Shown: positions 1 to 8,387 of the stretch, piece after piece
How positions within the stretch are numbered: the stretch's first letter is position 1
Layout: the number at the start of each line of letters is the position of its first letter
DNA from: JALGWN01 sp964598025
GTDB lineage: Bacteria; Arandabacterota; Arandabacteria; Arandabacterales; Arandabacteraceae
DNA length: 64,000 nt
Direction of reading: 5' to 3'
Assembly: GCA_964598025.1 (NCBI GenBank)
Contig: CAZRAU010000001.1
Span: forward strand, 60,475 to 124,474
Translations under genes and position numbers: made by a program
The notes under the pieces: generated by a model
Told to the model about the DNA's origin: nothing
Databases searched by the model: none
What the model saw: only the letters and a program-made list of their open reading frames with translations

Positions 1-298
1 CATGAGTGGTCTGCTTCCCGGATCCTCATCCATTTCGGGTGAGGGACTCCTGGTGGTCGATGTGCTCCCAGACTCTGGACGACCAGCCCCTCGAGAAACG
101 CCGCTTTTCGCCCGCCTGTAGTCACTGACGTCAGTAGTTCCTCTCTTCCGCTTGGTGGAAATATCTTCCGGCTTGATTCCCGATTGCTTGGCAACCGGGG
201 CAGCGGAAATTCGACATTCTGATCCCGGTGCGGCGCAAATCTGTTGATATGACGCAAGTTAACACATGGCACTCAAATACTGGGAAATATCGGGGTTT
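1..298. other. Intergenic region upstream of flagellar operon
   Basis: No convincing complete gene is visible. Frame 2 is open from position 2 to a TAG at 119-121 and could be the last 40 codons of a gene that begins outside the window, but no family is recognisable. The region contains the palindrome CTGACGTCAG near 124-133. Downstream, a sigma-54 site and the first rod gene follow. Confidence 0.4.
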
Positions 299-314
299 TG
301 GCAAGGGGCTTGCT
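299..314 (+). promoter_or_regulatory. Sigma-54 (-24/-12) promoter of flagellar operon
   Basis: The sequence TGGCAAGGGGCTTGCT carries GG at 300-301 and GC at 312-313, exactly 10 nt apart, matching the sigma-54 consensus TGGCAC-N5-TTGC[A/T]. Transcription would begin near 325, just before the Shine-Dalgarno GGAGG at 338-342 and the flgF start at 348. Sigma-54 control of rod, ring and hook-associated genes is known in many flagellated bacteria. An activator gene is not in the window. Confidence 0.7.
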
Positions 315-347
315 CTGGGTTAGGCCGGGGTAATAACGGAGGTGTGC

Positions 348-1109
348 ATGATCGATGGCGTGAAGAAGATGGCGAAGGACATGTCGGTCAAGGTCCTGAG
401 GCAGGAACTCATTGCCAACAACCTGGCCAACGTCAACACTCCGGGCTTTAAGACCCAGAGGGCGTTCTCCACGCTGCTCAAGCAGTCGATGGGTGCTGAG
501 GCGGCTCGAATGGGTGAGGCTCCCGGCGGGGCCACGTCGAAGCCGGAAGGCGCAGACGGGCAGCAAACCGTCGGCATCTATACCTCCTTCGAGCAGGGGA
601 GGATCGAATACACCCACCGTAGTCTCGATCTTGCCATAGACGGGGACGGATTTTTCGTTGTGGATACGCCGTTCGGGGAGCGCTTCACGCGATCGGGTTC
701 CTTCACCCTTACCGAGTCGGGGCTGCTTGCCACCTATGGCGGGAACCTCGTGATGGGAGCGGGTGGGCCTATCACCATTCAGGGTGAGGAGGTCGAAATC
801 ACGCCGGACGGCAGCGTGGTTGTGGACGGAGATGAGGTGGACACCATAAGGGTCGTAGCCTTCCCGGAGCCCGAGAACCTTGACAGGCAGGGCAGCACCT
901 TCGCATCGAACAATGCACAGTATGAGGACGTGGACTTCGCCCGGACCCAGATAGTCCAGGGGGCGCTGGAGCGGTCCAATGTCAATCCTATAGATGAAAT
1001 GGTGGAGATGATCGCACTCCATCGCGGTTTTGAGGCCGACCAGATGGGCATCAGGCTTCAGATTGACGCCGCAAAGAAACTTCTGGAGCAGGTGGGTAAT
1101 CTTGATTGA
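348..1109 (+). CDS. flgF: Flagellar basal-body rod protein FlgF
   Basis: A 253-residue protein of the FlgF/FlgG/FlgE rod-hook family, forming part of the proximal rod. The N-terminus carries the family signature IANNLANVNTPGFK near residue 22, and the C-terminus has the matching amphipathic helix (NVNPIDEMVEMIALHRGFE). ATG 348 is chosen because GGAGG (338-342) lies 5 nt upstream; an in-frame GTG at 342 overlaps that site. It is assigned FlgF rather than FlgG because a second, longer paralogue follows at once and is the better FlgG match. First gene of the sigma-54 operon. Confidence 0.88.
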   Translation: MIDGVKKMAKDMSVKVLRQELIANNLANVNTPGFKTQRAFSTLLKQSMGAEAARMGEAPGGATSKPEGADGQQTVGIYTSFEQGRIEYTHRSLDLAIDGDGFFVVDTPFGERFTRSGSFTLTESGLLATYGGNLVMGAGGPITIQGEEVEITPDGSVVVDGDEVDTIRVVAFPEPENLDRQGSTFASNNAQYEDVDFARTQIVQGALERSNVNPIDEMVEMIALHRGFEADQMGIRLQIDAAKKLLEQVGNLD

Positions 1110-1127
1110 TCTGAGGGGGTATAGCGC

Positions 1128-1916
1128 ATGATAAGAGCACTCAAGACGGCGGCAACGGGCATGGCCGCCCAGCAGCTTAATGTCGACAATATCGCGAACA
1201 ACCTGGCCAACATAAACACCACGGGGTTCAAGCGAAGCAAGGTGGAGTTTCAGGATCTTTTCTACCAGACAACCAGGTCCCCGGGCGGCATCGCCCGCCA
1301 GGGGGTGGAACGGCCCACATCGCTCGAGGTGGGTTACGGAGCGGTACCCGTGGCGACGCCCAGGATCTTCTCCCAGGGGGAGCTGCTTCCAACGAGCAAT
1401 CCGCTGGATATCGCGATAAACGGGGGCGGGTTCCTCAGGGTCTTGATGGCCGACGGTACCTATGCCTATACGCGTGACGGGGCCTTGAAGCTCTCAGGCG
1501 ACGGCAGGCTTGTGACCACGGATGGGGAGGTCATAGATCCCGAGATCACTATTCCCGAGGGTGCGACCGAGATCATGATCGCCAGGGACGGCACCGTGGG
1601 TGTGAGGGTCGGCAATGATATGGATGCCCAGGAAGTGGGAAGCATCGAACTGGTGCGTTTCCTGAATCCCGCCGGGCTTGCCTCGATCGGGCGAAACCTG
1701 ATGGTGGAAACGCCCGCGGCGGGTGACCCCATAGCCGGAACTCCCGGTCTCGACGGGAACGGGGAGATCTACCAGGGCTACCTGGAGACCGCCAACGTGG
1801 AGATTGTGGAAGAGATGGTCAATATGATCGTGGCCCAGCGGGCCTATGAGATCAACTCCAAGGCCATAAAGACGGCCGATGACATGCTGGCCATTGTAAA
1901 CAACATTGCGAGGTAG
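1128..1916 (+). CDS. flgG: Flagellar distal rod protein FlgG
   Basis: A 262-residue distal rod protein, the usual FlgG length. It starts MIRALKTAATGMAAQQ and carries DNIANNLANINTTGFKR near residue 25, the classic rod signature, then LDIAINGGGFLRV in the central domain and a C-terminal helix VEEMVNMIVAQRAYEINSKAI. A GAGGGGG Shine-Dalgarno precedes ATG 1128. It lies 18 nt after flgF and only 3 nt before flgA, so translation is probably coupled. The order flgF-flgG-flgA-flgH-flgI is common in proteobacteria-like flagellar clusters. Confidence 0.95.
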   Translation: MIRALKTAATGMAAQQLNVDNIANNLANINTTGFKRSKVEFQDLFYQTTRSPGGIARQGVERPTSLEVGYGAVPVATPRIFSQGELLPTSNPLDIAINGGGFLRVLMADGTYAYTRDGALKLSGDGRLVTTDGEVIDPEITIPEGATEIMIARDGTVGVRVGNDMDAQEVGSIELVRFLNPAGLASIGRNLMVETPAAGDPIAGTPGLDGNGEIYQGYLETANVEIVEEMVNMIVAQRAYEINSKAIKTADDMLAIVNNIAR

Positions 1917-1919
1917 GTG

Positions 1920-2660
1920 ATGAATGTGAAGATCCGCTTGAAACTCGGACTTTCACTGCTCGGGCTCCTGGTTCTCGCCCTGCCCGGGATCGCAACGGCG
2001 GGCCGGGCCGACACCATGAATTCCCTGACCGAAATGGTCAGGGGTTCCGTGGAAAGTTACGTGCGGGACCGGGTCACGACACCGGCCGATTCGGTGGCGG
2101 TCGCAGTAGCCCTACCCATGTTTGCGGTCGAGCCGCATGAGGTCACGGATTTCAGGCTGGATCTTTTCTCCACCAAACCTGTCATAGGCACGGTACCGGT
2201 GAAGATCACTTTTCTGCTTGATGGCGGTGGCTCACTAACCTATGCCGCGACGGCCCGGGTAAGGGTCTATGCTTCCGTGCTTGTGGCCGCCGAGCGTCTG
2301 AATCGGCACGAGATTGTGACCCAGGAGGCACTTCGGGTGGAGACGCGGGAGATCACAAACCTTACCGATGCCTACTTCACGGTACCGGCAGAGGTTGCGG
2401 GTAAGCGCGCCCGGCGGGTCATAAGCCCGGGCAACATGCTCAAGGCGTCGGATGTCGAGGCCATTCCTCTGGTGAACAGAGGGGCGGGGGTCACGGTGGC
2501 AATCGTCTTGGGGAAGGTGACTGTCACTTCCAAGGCGAAGGCCCTGGAAGACGGTGAGATGGGAGAGATCATAAAGGTGCAGGACCTTACGACGGGGAAG
2601 CGGCTTGTGGGGACCGTTGCGGGTAAGTGCCTGGTTGTTCTGGATGAAAGCATGCTTTGA
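1920..2660 (+). CDS. flgA: Flagellar P-ring assembly chaperone FlgA
   Basis: A 246-residue exported protein with an N-terminal signal peptide (KLGLSLLGLLVLALPGIATA). The C-terminal half has the SAF-type fold features of FlgA: LVAAERLNRHEIVTQEAL, VAGKRARRVISPGNML and a final block with VQDLTTGKRLVGTV. In known systems FlgA acts in the periplasm to help FlgI polymerise into the P ring, and flgI lies two genes downstream. GTG 1917 and ATG 1920 are both possible; ATG is chosen. The mid-region is poorly conserved, as is usual for this family. Confidence 0.85.
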   Translation: MNVKIRLKLGLSLLGLLVLALPGIATAGRADTMNSLTEMVRGSVESYVRDRVTTPADSVAVAVALPMFAVEPHEVTDFRLDLFSTKPVIGTVPVKITFLLDGGGSLTYAATARVRVYASVLVAAERLNRHEIVTQEALRVETREITNLTDAYFTVPAEVAGKRARRVISPGNMLKASDVEAIPLVNRGAGVTVAIVLGKVTVTSKAKALEDGEMGEIIKVQDLTTGKRLVGTVAGKCLVVLDESML

Positions 2661-2670
2661 GGTCATGACA

Positions 2671-3243
2671 ATGAGAATAACAAGATGGTTCATGTTTGGT
2701 GCCGCAGTGCTTCTTATCATATGTGTCCCGGTCGGGGCCTGGGCCCAGGGGTCGCTTTATACGGATCTTAAGGCCGTGGCCGTCGGGGACGTCGTAACCA
2801 TCATCATCATCGAGAAGACCATGGCTTCGAATAGCTCGGGGCTAGATACCGAAAAGGAGTCCCGAGTCTTCACCGAGGGTTCGGGCACCGGGCCCATGGA
2901 TTTCGTCAATCCCTTCTCGCTCGGGGCGAGTATCGGCCGGGAGCATGGCGGCAGCGGGAGCACCGAGCGTGCCGGGAGCATCGTGGGGAAGATGGCGGCC
3001 ACGGTCATGGCCGTGACGCCCAACGGCAACCTCGAGATCCAAGGCCGTCGGGAGATCGTGGTCAATGACGAGAAGGAGATCCTCACCATCACCGGGACGG
3101 TGAGACCTCAGGACATCTCGACCGACAACATCGTTTACTCGACGGATATTGCCAATACGCAGATTGAATACAAGGGCAAGGGACTTGTGACTTCGGGCAG
3201 CAAACCCGGGATCATCTCCCGGATCGTTTCACTCTTCTTCTAA
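2671..3243 (+). CDS. flgH: Flagellar L-ring protein FlgH
   Basis: A 190-residue FlgH, forming the outer-membrane ring around the rod. Seen: signal peptide with probable cleavage after AWA (residues about 22-24), the GDVVTIIIIEK motif, and the conserved end DNIVYSTDIANTQIEYKGKG with SLFF at the C-terminus. ATG 2671 lies 8 nt after GAGG; an upstream ATG at 2665 is too close. Unlike typical FlgH, the signal peptide has no lipobox: its only Cys follows an Ile inside the hydrophobic core, so lipid anchoring as in enterobacteria is not supported. It overlaps nothing and sits 10 nt after flgA. Confidence 0.92.
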   Translation: MRITRWFMFGAAVLLIICVPVGAWAQGSLYTDLKAVAVGDVVTIIIIEKTMASNSSGLDTEKESRVFTEGSGTGPMDFVNPFSLGASIGREHGGSGSTERAGSIVGKMAATVMAVTPNGNLEIQGRREIVVNDEKEILTITGTVRPQDISTDNIVYSTDIANTQIEYKGKGLVTSGSKPGIISRIVSLFF

Positions 3244-3257
3244 AGGTAAGGACCAAG

Positions 3258-4388
3258 ATGCGAAGGAACGTACTTCTCTTTGTAGTCTTGCCGGCGGCCT
3301 TGGGGTTTTGGCTCGCGGTGGATACGGTTTTGGCCACGCCGCGCATCAAGGACATAAGCAGGGTCGGCACCGATGGCGAGATGCGCCTGATCGGCTACGG
3401 GCTGGTGGTGGGCCTTGACGGTACGGGTGACAGTAAGGGCACCGAATTCACGGTGCAGTCGGTTACCAACATGCTCACGCGTATGGGGATCACCGTGCCT
3501 CAGAACAAGGTGAAGACCAAGAACGTCGCCGCCGTAATCGTCTCGGCTGAGATGCCCCTGACGGCGAGGGTGGGGACCAGGATAGACGTCACGGTCTCCT
3601 CGCTTGGAGACGCCAAGAGCTTGGAAGGCGGGACGCTTCTACTTTCACCCCTGAAGGGTACCGACAACGAGTTTTATGCCACTGCCCAGGGCCCGGTCTC
3701 TGTGGGGGGATTCAAGGCGACCGGTGCCGGGGGCGACCAGGTAAGCAAGAATTACACCTTGGTGGGGCGGATCCCGTCCGGTGCCGTGGTGGATGCCGAG
3801 GCGGGGGTCGGCGGGTTCGAGAGCGACTATGTAGATATCATGCTCTTCCATCCGGATTACACGACGGCCTCGAGAATAAGTGAAGCCATAACGGCGGCCT
3901 TCGGCGACATAGACGCCGTAGCGCTGGATCCGGCAATGGTCAGGGTCACGCTGCCTGAAGAGGTACGTCAGGGCGGTCGAGTGGTGGACTTCATCGCAAA
4001 GGTGGAGACCACGCGGGTGCATCCGGATGTGGCCGCCATAGTGGTGATAAACGAGAAAACCGGCACCATCGTCGCGGGCGAGAATGTGACGATTGGTGCC
4101 GTTGCTATTGCCCACGGGGGTCTGAGCATCGAGATAAGGTCATGGCCTGTGATATCCCAGCCACCGGCTTTCTCGGCCAAGGGGGCGGGCCAGACGGTGG
4201 TCACCGAGGACTCCAACGTCCAGGCAGAGGTTGAGCAGAGCCGGCTTGTGGCATTTGAAGAGTCCCCCAGTGTGGCAGAGGTGGCCCGGGCCTTGAATGC
4301 CCTTGGTGTAAACCCGAGGGACATAATCGCCATATTCCAGGCCCTCAAGGAAGCGGGGGCCCTGAGGGCGCAGATAAAGATAATCTAA
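3258..4388 (+). CDS. flgI: Flagellar P-ring protein FlgI
   Basis: A 376-residue periplasmic P-ring subunit. It has a signal peptide (LLFVVLPAALGFWLAVDTVLA), then the family start PRIKDISRVGTDGEMRLIGYGLVVGLDGTGD, GGTLLLSPLKG, and VVINEKTGTIVAGENVTIG, and a C-terminal PSVAEVARALNALGVNPRDIIAIFQALKEAGAL block. Length matches the family. Located 14 nt after flgH, with AAGGA upstream of ATG 3258. Nothing is unusual in the sequence. Confidence 0.97.
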   Translation: MRRNVLLFVVLPAALGFWLAVDTVLATPRIKDISRVGTDGEMRLIGYGLVVGLDGTGDSKGTEFTVQSVTNMLTRMGITVPQNKVKTKNVAAVIVSAEMPLTARVGTRIDVTVSSLGDAKSLEGGTLLLSPLKGTDNEFYATAQGPVSVGGFKATGAGGDQVSKNYTLVGRIPSGAVVDAEAGVGGFESDYVDIMLFHPDYTTASRISEAITAAFGDIDAVALDPAMVRVTLPEEVRQGGRVVDFIAKVETTRVHPDVAAIVVINEKTGTIVAGENVTIGAVAIAHGGLSIEIRSWPVISQPPAFSAKGAGQTVVTEDSNVQAEVEQSRLVAFEESPSVAEVARALNALGVNPRDIIAIFQALKEAGALRAQIKII

Positions 4389-4409
4389 GAGGAGTGGCGT
4401 AGAGACGAC

Positions 4410-5282
4410 ATGGAGATCCAGGGACTGGACAACATCGTTTCCAGGTTGGCAGGCAAGCCCGCTGACAACTCCGCCTGCCCGTCCAAGGAGGCGGCGGACA
4501 CGGCGAAGGCACGGAAGGCCTGCAGTGAGTTCGAATCCATCCTGCTATATCGGATGCTCTCCACGATGAGGAAAGCCTTCCAGGACGAGGATGGGGAGGA
4601 CTCCGGGTTTGGGGGCGACATCTTCAAGTCCATGATGGATGAGCAGCTTAGCCTTGCGCTCGCCAAGTCGGGCGGCATCGGGCTTGCCGACATGCTCCAA
4701 AAGGCCTTGGGGATAGAGTCGGAAAGCGAAGAGCTGCGGCCGGGCAAGGAGGTTCAGGTCTCGCCGGTCCGGATGGAGGAGCGGCGCGTGACTCCGGCGG
4801 GAGCGGCTTCGTCCGGGGGGGCCCAGCATGAGGCCGCAGCCTCCGAGGCGGCCGAAACCGGGAGAACCGGCCTGAGCGGCATCCTGAAGATCTACGATTC
4901 CACGATAAGAGCGGCATCTCAGGTCTTCGGCGTGAGTGCCGACCTCATTCGCGCCGTGATCATCCAGGAATCGGGCGGCGACCCCGAGGCGGTTTCTCAC
5001 AAGGGGGCCAAGGGGCTGATGCAGCTCACCGACCCGACGGCCCGCGACCTGGGGGTCAGCAATCCCTTCGATCCGGTGCAGAACATATTCGGCGGGACGC
5101 GTTTCCTGGCCAACATGCTGAAGACCTGTAAGGGGAACCTCGAGCTGGCGCTTGCCTCATACAACGCCGGTCCCGGGGCCGTGGAGAAGTATGGCGGTAT
5201 CCCGCCCTTTGAGGAGACGCAGAACTACGTAAAGAGTGTCATTGGGAAACTGGAGACCTTAAGAACACCACAGGCGGAGTAA
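4410..5282 (+). CDS. flgJ: FlgJ-type rod-binding protein fused to SLT lytic transglycosylase
   Basis: A 290-residue two-domain protein. Residues about 20-100 match the rod-binding/FlgJ N-terminal domain (CSEFESILLYRMLSTMRKAF, then GGDIFKSMMDEQLSLALAKSGGIGLADML). A variable, Ala/Glu-rich linker follows. Residues about 165-285 are a soluble lytic transglycosylase domain with catalytic Glu in VIIQESGGDP, GAKGLMQL and ALASYNAGPGAV. The protein should open peptidoglycan for the growing rod. In Salmonella FlgJ the muralytic half is a glucosaminidase; here it is an SLT domain. No signal peptide is visible, as expected for flagellar export. Confidence 0.9.
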   Translation: MEIQGLDNIVSRLAGKPADNSACPSKEAADTAKARKACSEFESILLYRMLSTMRKAFQDEDGEDSGFGGDIFKSMMDEQLSLALAKSGGIGLADMLQKALGIESESEELRPGKEVQVSPVRMEERRVTPAGAASSGGAQHEAAASEAAETGRTGLSGILKIYDSTIRAASQVFGVSADLIRAVIIQESGGDPEAVSHKGAKGLMQLTDPTARDLGVSNPFDPVQNIFGGTRFLANMLKTCKGNLELALASYNAGPGAVEKYGGIPPFEETQNYVKSVIGKLETLRTPQAE

Positions 5283-5316
5283 CACCGGGTCCTCTAAGGG
5301 CCCTGAAAGGGAACGC

Positions 5317-5808
5317 ATGGAGGAAGAAGCCCTCGAGAGACTCATCGCGATCCTGGGTAAGGAGACGGGGCTCCTACAGCATCTCCACGCGACTCTGGCC
5401 GCGCAGCAGAACGCGCTGGTGCAGGGTAATGTCGAGGAGATAAGGCAGTCGGTTGAAGGCCAGATAGCGACCCTAGGCGAGATCTCAGACCTTGAACGCG
5501 AGCGTGGATCACTCCTCGGCGTGATTCTGTCAGGCGATGGCAAGCAGGATGTGACCTTGAGTCATCTGATCGAAGCAGCGCCTCAGCATGGAGAGCGCCT
5601 CCGCGAGGTGCGCTCCGCGCTCAGAGATGTGCTTGAAGCCATAGGCACGTTAAACAAGCACAACAGCATGCTCATAGGCCAGTCGCTTTCCTATATCGGT
5701 AAGACGCTGAGAATGATCGCCGGGGAAGATACTTCATCGACCGTATATACGGCAGATGGTGGTGTGACCTGCCCGACCGGCCGGCTGGCCGTGGACAGGA
5801 AGATATGA
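5317..5808 (+). CDS. flgN: FlgN-family export chaperone
   Basis: A 163-residue, mostly helical, acidic protein placed directly before flgK. FlgN proteins bind FlgK and FlgL and escort them to the flagellar exporter. Sequence support: N-terminal EEALERLIAILGKETGLLQHLHATLAAQQNALV and a C-terminal HNSMLIGQSLSYIGKTLRMI segment, both typical of FlgN. GGGAAC upstream of ATG 5317 is a weak ribosome site. The assignment rests on weak similarity plus position. Confidence 0.8.
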   Translation: MEEEALERLIAILGKETGLLQHLHATLAAQQNALVQGNVEEIRQSVEGQIATLGEISDLERERGSLLGVILSGDGKQDVTLSHLIEAAPQHGERLREVRSALRDVLEAIGTLNKHNSMLIGQSLSYIGKTLRMIAGEDTSSTVYTADGGVTCPTGRLAVDRKI

Positions 5809-5839
5809 AACCGGCGGAGACCGGCGGAAGGAGTCAAGC

Positions 5840-7219
5840 ATGATCGGACTCACAGCGGGACTCGAGATCGCCAGGAAGGCCCTCTCGTCCTACCAGCTTG
5901 CCCTGAGTGTTTACGGCAACAACATAGCCAACGTCGATACGCCGGGTTTCTCGAGAAAGCGTCCTGTCTTCGGCGAGGCCGAGGCCGTGGACCTACCCCT
6001 GGGAAGAATAGGTCTGGGTGTGGACACGCGGACCATTGAGCGGATGCGCGACATCTATCTAGATGCGGCATACAGGAGAGAGAATACGGCCTACGCAGAG
6101 TATGAGAGCCTGGAACAGTGTCTCTCCGAGGTCGAAATGGCCTTCAGCGAACCCTCGGATACGGGTCTGGGTGATGTCCTGAGGGATTTCTGGGATGCCT
6201 GGCAGGAACTTGCCAACCAGCCCGAGAGCGCGGCGTCGAGGTCGTATGTGGTATCCAAGGCGACATCACTCTCAACCTCGCTCGCCCACACAAGCTCACA
6301 GCTTACCCGCATGAGGGAAAACATCGACGGGGAGATAGCAGGTATCGTGGGTGACATCAATTCGTTGGCGGAAAGGATTGCCGCCCTGAACGGCAGCATC
6401 GTGGAAGCGGAGGTCTCGGGTAACGAGGCCGGCGATCTCAGGGACAAGCGCGATCTGCTGATAGATGAACTCTCGGGTCTTGCGGAGATTCAGGTTTTTG
6501 AGACCAATGATGGGGCGGCCTCGGTGAAGATCGGGAGCGACAGTCTGGTTGAGCGGAAGACCGCGGTCCTGCTGGGGACGTCGGCACGCGGCGACAACAA
6601 TATTGTGATCACGGATGTGACTCTGGGGGCCGGCGACCGCGCCATAAAGATAACGGGAGGCCGGCTGGGAGGGTTGCTCCAGAGCCGGGATGTGACCGTG
6701 CCGGAGTATCTTTCGAGATTGGACGAGATAGCCAAGACCGTCGTGGAAGAGGTAAACCGGGTCCACAGGACGGGATTCGACCTCACAGGTGCGGCGGGGG
6801 GCGATTTCTTCGATCCGGACGGGCTTACGGCAGCAACGATCCGGGTCTCTGATGCGGTGCGGGCCGATTCCAGCCTGGTTTCAGCCTCAGGAGACGGCAC
6901 GCCGGGCAGCGGCGCCATCGCGCTCGCGATCTCCGATCTCAGACTTGCGGGCATCTTCGGGGCCGAAGGGGCCTCGGCCGAGGACTACTACGCTTCGCTG
7001 ATAGCGGACCTGGGGATCGAGGCCGAAAGAGCAGTCGAGCAAAAGGAGACGCAGAACCTGCTTCTTACTGAAATCGACTCGAGACGTGAGAGCGTCAGGG
7101 GGGTGAGCATCGACGAGGAGATGACCAATCTGGTCGCCTCGCAGCATGCCTACCAGGCGGCGGCCAAACTCGTGACCGTCATAGATGACCTGATGCAAAC
7201 CATATTGGCGACGTTCTAG
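5840..7219 (+). CDS. flgK: Flagellar hook-associated protein 1 FlgK
   Basis: A 459-residue hook-filament junction protein. The N-terminus has GLEIARKALSSYQLALSVYGNNIANVDTPGFSRKRP, and the C-terminus VSIDEEMTNLVASQHAYQAAAKLVTVIDDLMQTIL, both strongly conserved in FlgK. The centre (residues about 150-230) is coiled-coil with LRDKRDLLIDELS. AAGGAG lies 8 nt before ATG 5840. Length is at the short end for FlgK. It is followed 13 nt later by flgL. Confidence 0.96.
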   Translation: MIGLTAGLEIARKALSSYQLALSVYGNNIANVDTPGFSRKRPVFGEAEAVDLPLGRIGLGVDTRTIERMRDIYLDAAYRRENTAYAEYESLEQCLSEVEMAFSEPSDTGLGDVLRDFWDAWQELANQPESAASRSYVVSKATSLSTSLAHTSSQLTRMRENIDGEIAGIVGDINSLAERIAALNGSIVEAEVSGNEAGDLRDKRDLLIDELSGLAEIQVFETNDGAASVKIGSDSLVERKTAVLLGTSARGDNNIVITDVTLGAGDRAIKITGGRLGGLLQSRDVTVPEYLSRLDEIAKTVVEEVNRVHRTGFDLTGAAGGDFFDPDGLTAATIRVSDAVRADSSLVSASGDGTPGSGAIALAISDLRLAGIFGAEGASAEDYYASLIADLGIEAERAVEQKETQNLLLTEIDSRRESVRGVSIDEEMTNLVASQHAYQAAAKLVTVIDDLMQTILATF

Positions 7220-7232
7220 CCGGGGGGGTGTG

Positions 7233-8348
7233 ATGCGCGTTACAGGCAATATGATAAGACAGAAGATACTCAACAATAGCAACTCGGCCATGGAGCGGCT
7301 TCAGTTTGCTCAAACCCAGCTGGCCACGGGCAAGAGCATTCTCAAGCCCTCGGATGACCCCTTGAGTCTTTCCAAGGCCATCCGCACCAGGGCCGTCCTC
7401 AGTGACAACGAGCAGTACTTGCGGAACATCGAGGACGCGCTCTCGTGGCTCGAGAACACGGAGCCCGAAGTGGACGCCATGGTAACGGTAATAACGGAGC
7501 TCAAGGAGATTGCGGTTGAAGGGGCAAGCGACACCAAGAGTGCCGGCCAAAGGCAGGTCTTGGCCGGCCAGGTGGAAGACTTGATAGAACGCCTGGTGGA
7601 TCTCGCCAATACCAGGTACGCCGGCAAGTATGTCTTCGCGGGCACCTATACGACGACGCCTCCTTACAGCACGAGTCACGCGGTTACAGGCGAGACGGTG
7701 GGCTTTCCGGATCTCGAGTTTGTCGACCTCGATCATGCCGGCATCACGGGAGGCACGGTCACGGTGACGGGGGGAAGTGGTGAGGTATACACGGAGGGGG
7801 TGGATTACGAGATCGACGTCACCGCAGGCCGGATAAGAAGGCTCGAGGGTGGAACAATGGGGGCCGGAGACACTTACTTTGTTTCATATGAGACCGAGGG
7901 TATCGCGAGCGTCACGCTCGATGTTCCCACCACGGCCGGAAACCTCGTAAGGGAAATCGCGCCGGGACTGCAGGAGAAGATAAACACGGGCGGCGAGGAG
8001 ATATTCTCCTCGCGCGTGGACGTCTTCGATCTCCTGATACGAGTCAAGAACGATCTCCAGCGAAATGACAGCACGGGCGTGAACGAATCGCTGGATGATA
8101 TAGAAGCGGCGCTCGATCATGTGACGTCGGTTTTGAGCGATCACGGCATGAAGCAGAACGCCTTCCAGCTGGCCGAGTCCAGGTTGGAGAGCGAGATGGT
8201 GAACCTGGAAGCCCTGATATCAGGCTATGAAGATGCCGACATGGCCGAGGTCATGGTGCGGTTTGAGACCGAGCAGATGGCCTATGAATCCGCCCTTGCA
8301 GCGGCCTCCAAGATCATGAATACGAGTTTAATCAACTTCATAACCTGA
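7233..8348 (+). CDS. flgL: Flagellar hook-associated protein 3 FlgL
   Basis: A 371-residue junction protein of the flagellin superfamily. It begins MRVTGNMIRQKILNNSNSAMERLQ, has QLATGKSILKPSDDPLSLSKAI, RYAGKYVFAGTYTTTPPY, and ends EVMVRFETEQMAYESALAAASKIMNTSLINF, all hallmarks of FlgL. ATG 7233 is preferred over GTG 7230 because the G-rich ribosome site is close. The central part, residues about 130-230, is a species-specific insertion between the two helical ends. Confidence 0.96.
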   Translation: MRVTGNMIRQKILNNSNSAMERLQFAQTQLATGKSILKPSDDPLSLSKAIRTRAVLSDNEQYLRNIEDALSWLENTEPEVDAMVTVITELKEIAVEGASDTKSAGQRQVLAGQVEDLIERLVDLANTRYAGKYVFAGTYTTTPPYSTSHAVTGETVGFPDLEFVDLDHAGITGGTVTVTGGSGEVYTEGVDYEIDVTAGRIRRLEGGTMGAGDTYFVSYETEGIASVTLDVPTTAGNLVREIAPGLQEKINTGGEEIFSSRVDVFDLLIRVKNDLQRNDSTGVNESLDDIEAALDHVTSVLSDHGMKQNAFQLAESRLESEMVNLEALISGYEDADMAEVMVRFETEQMAYESALAAASKIMNTSLINFIT

Positions 8349-8387
8349 GCCGGTCGGCCGGACGGCTGCAGGAAAGGAGCCTGGACC

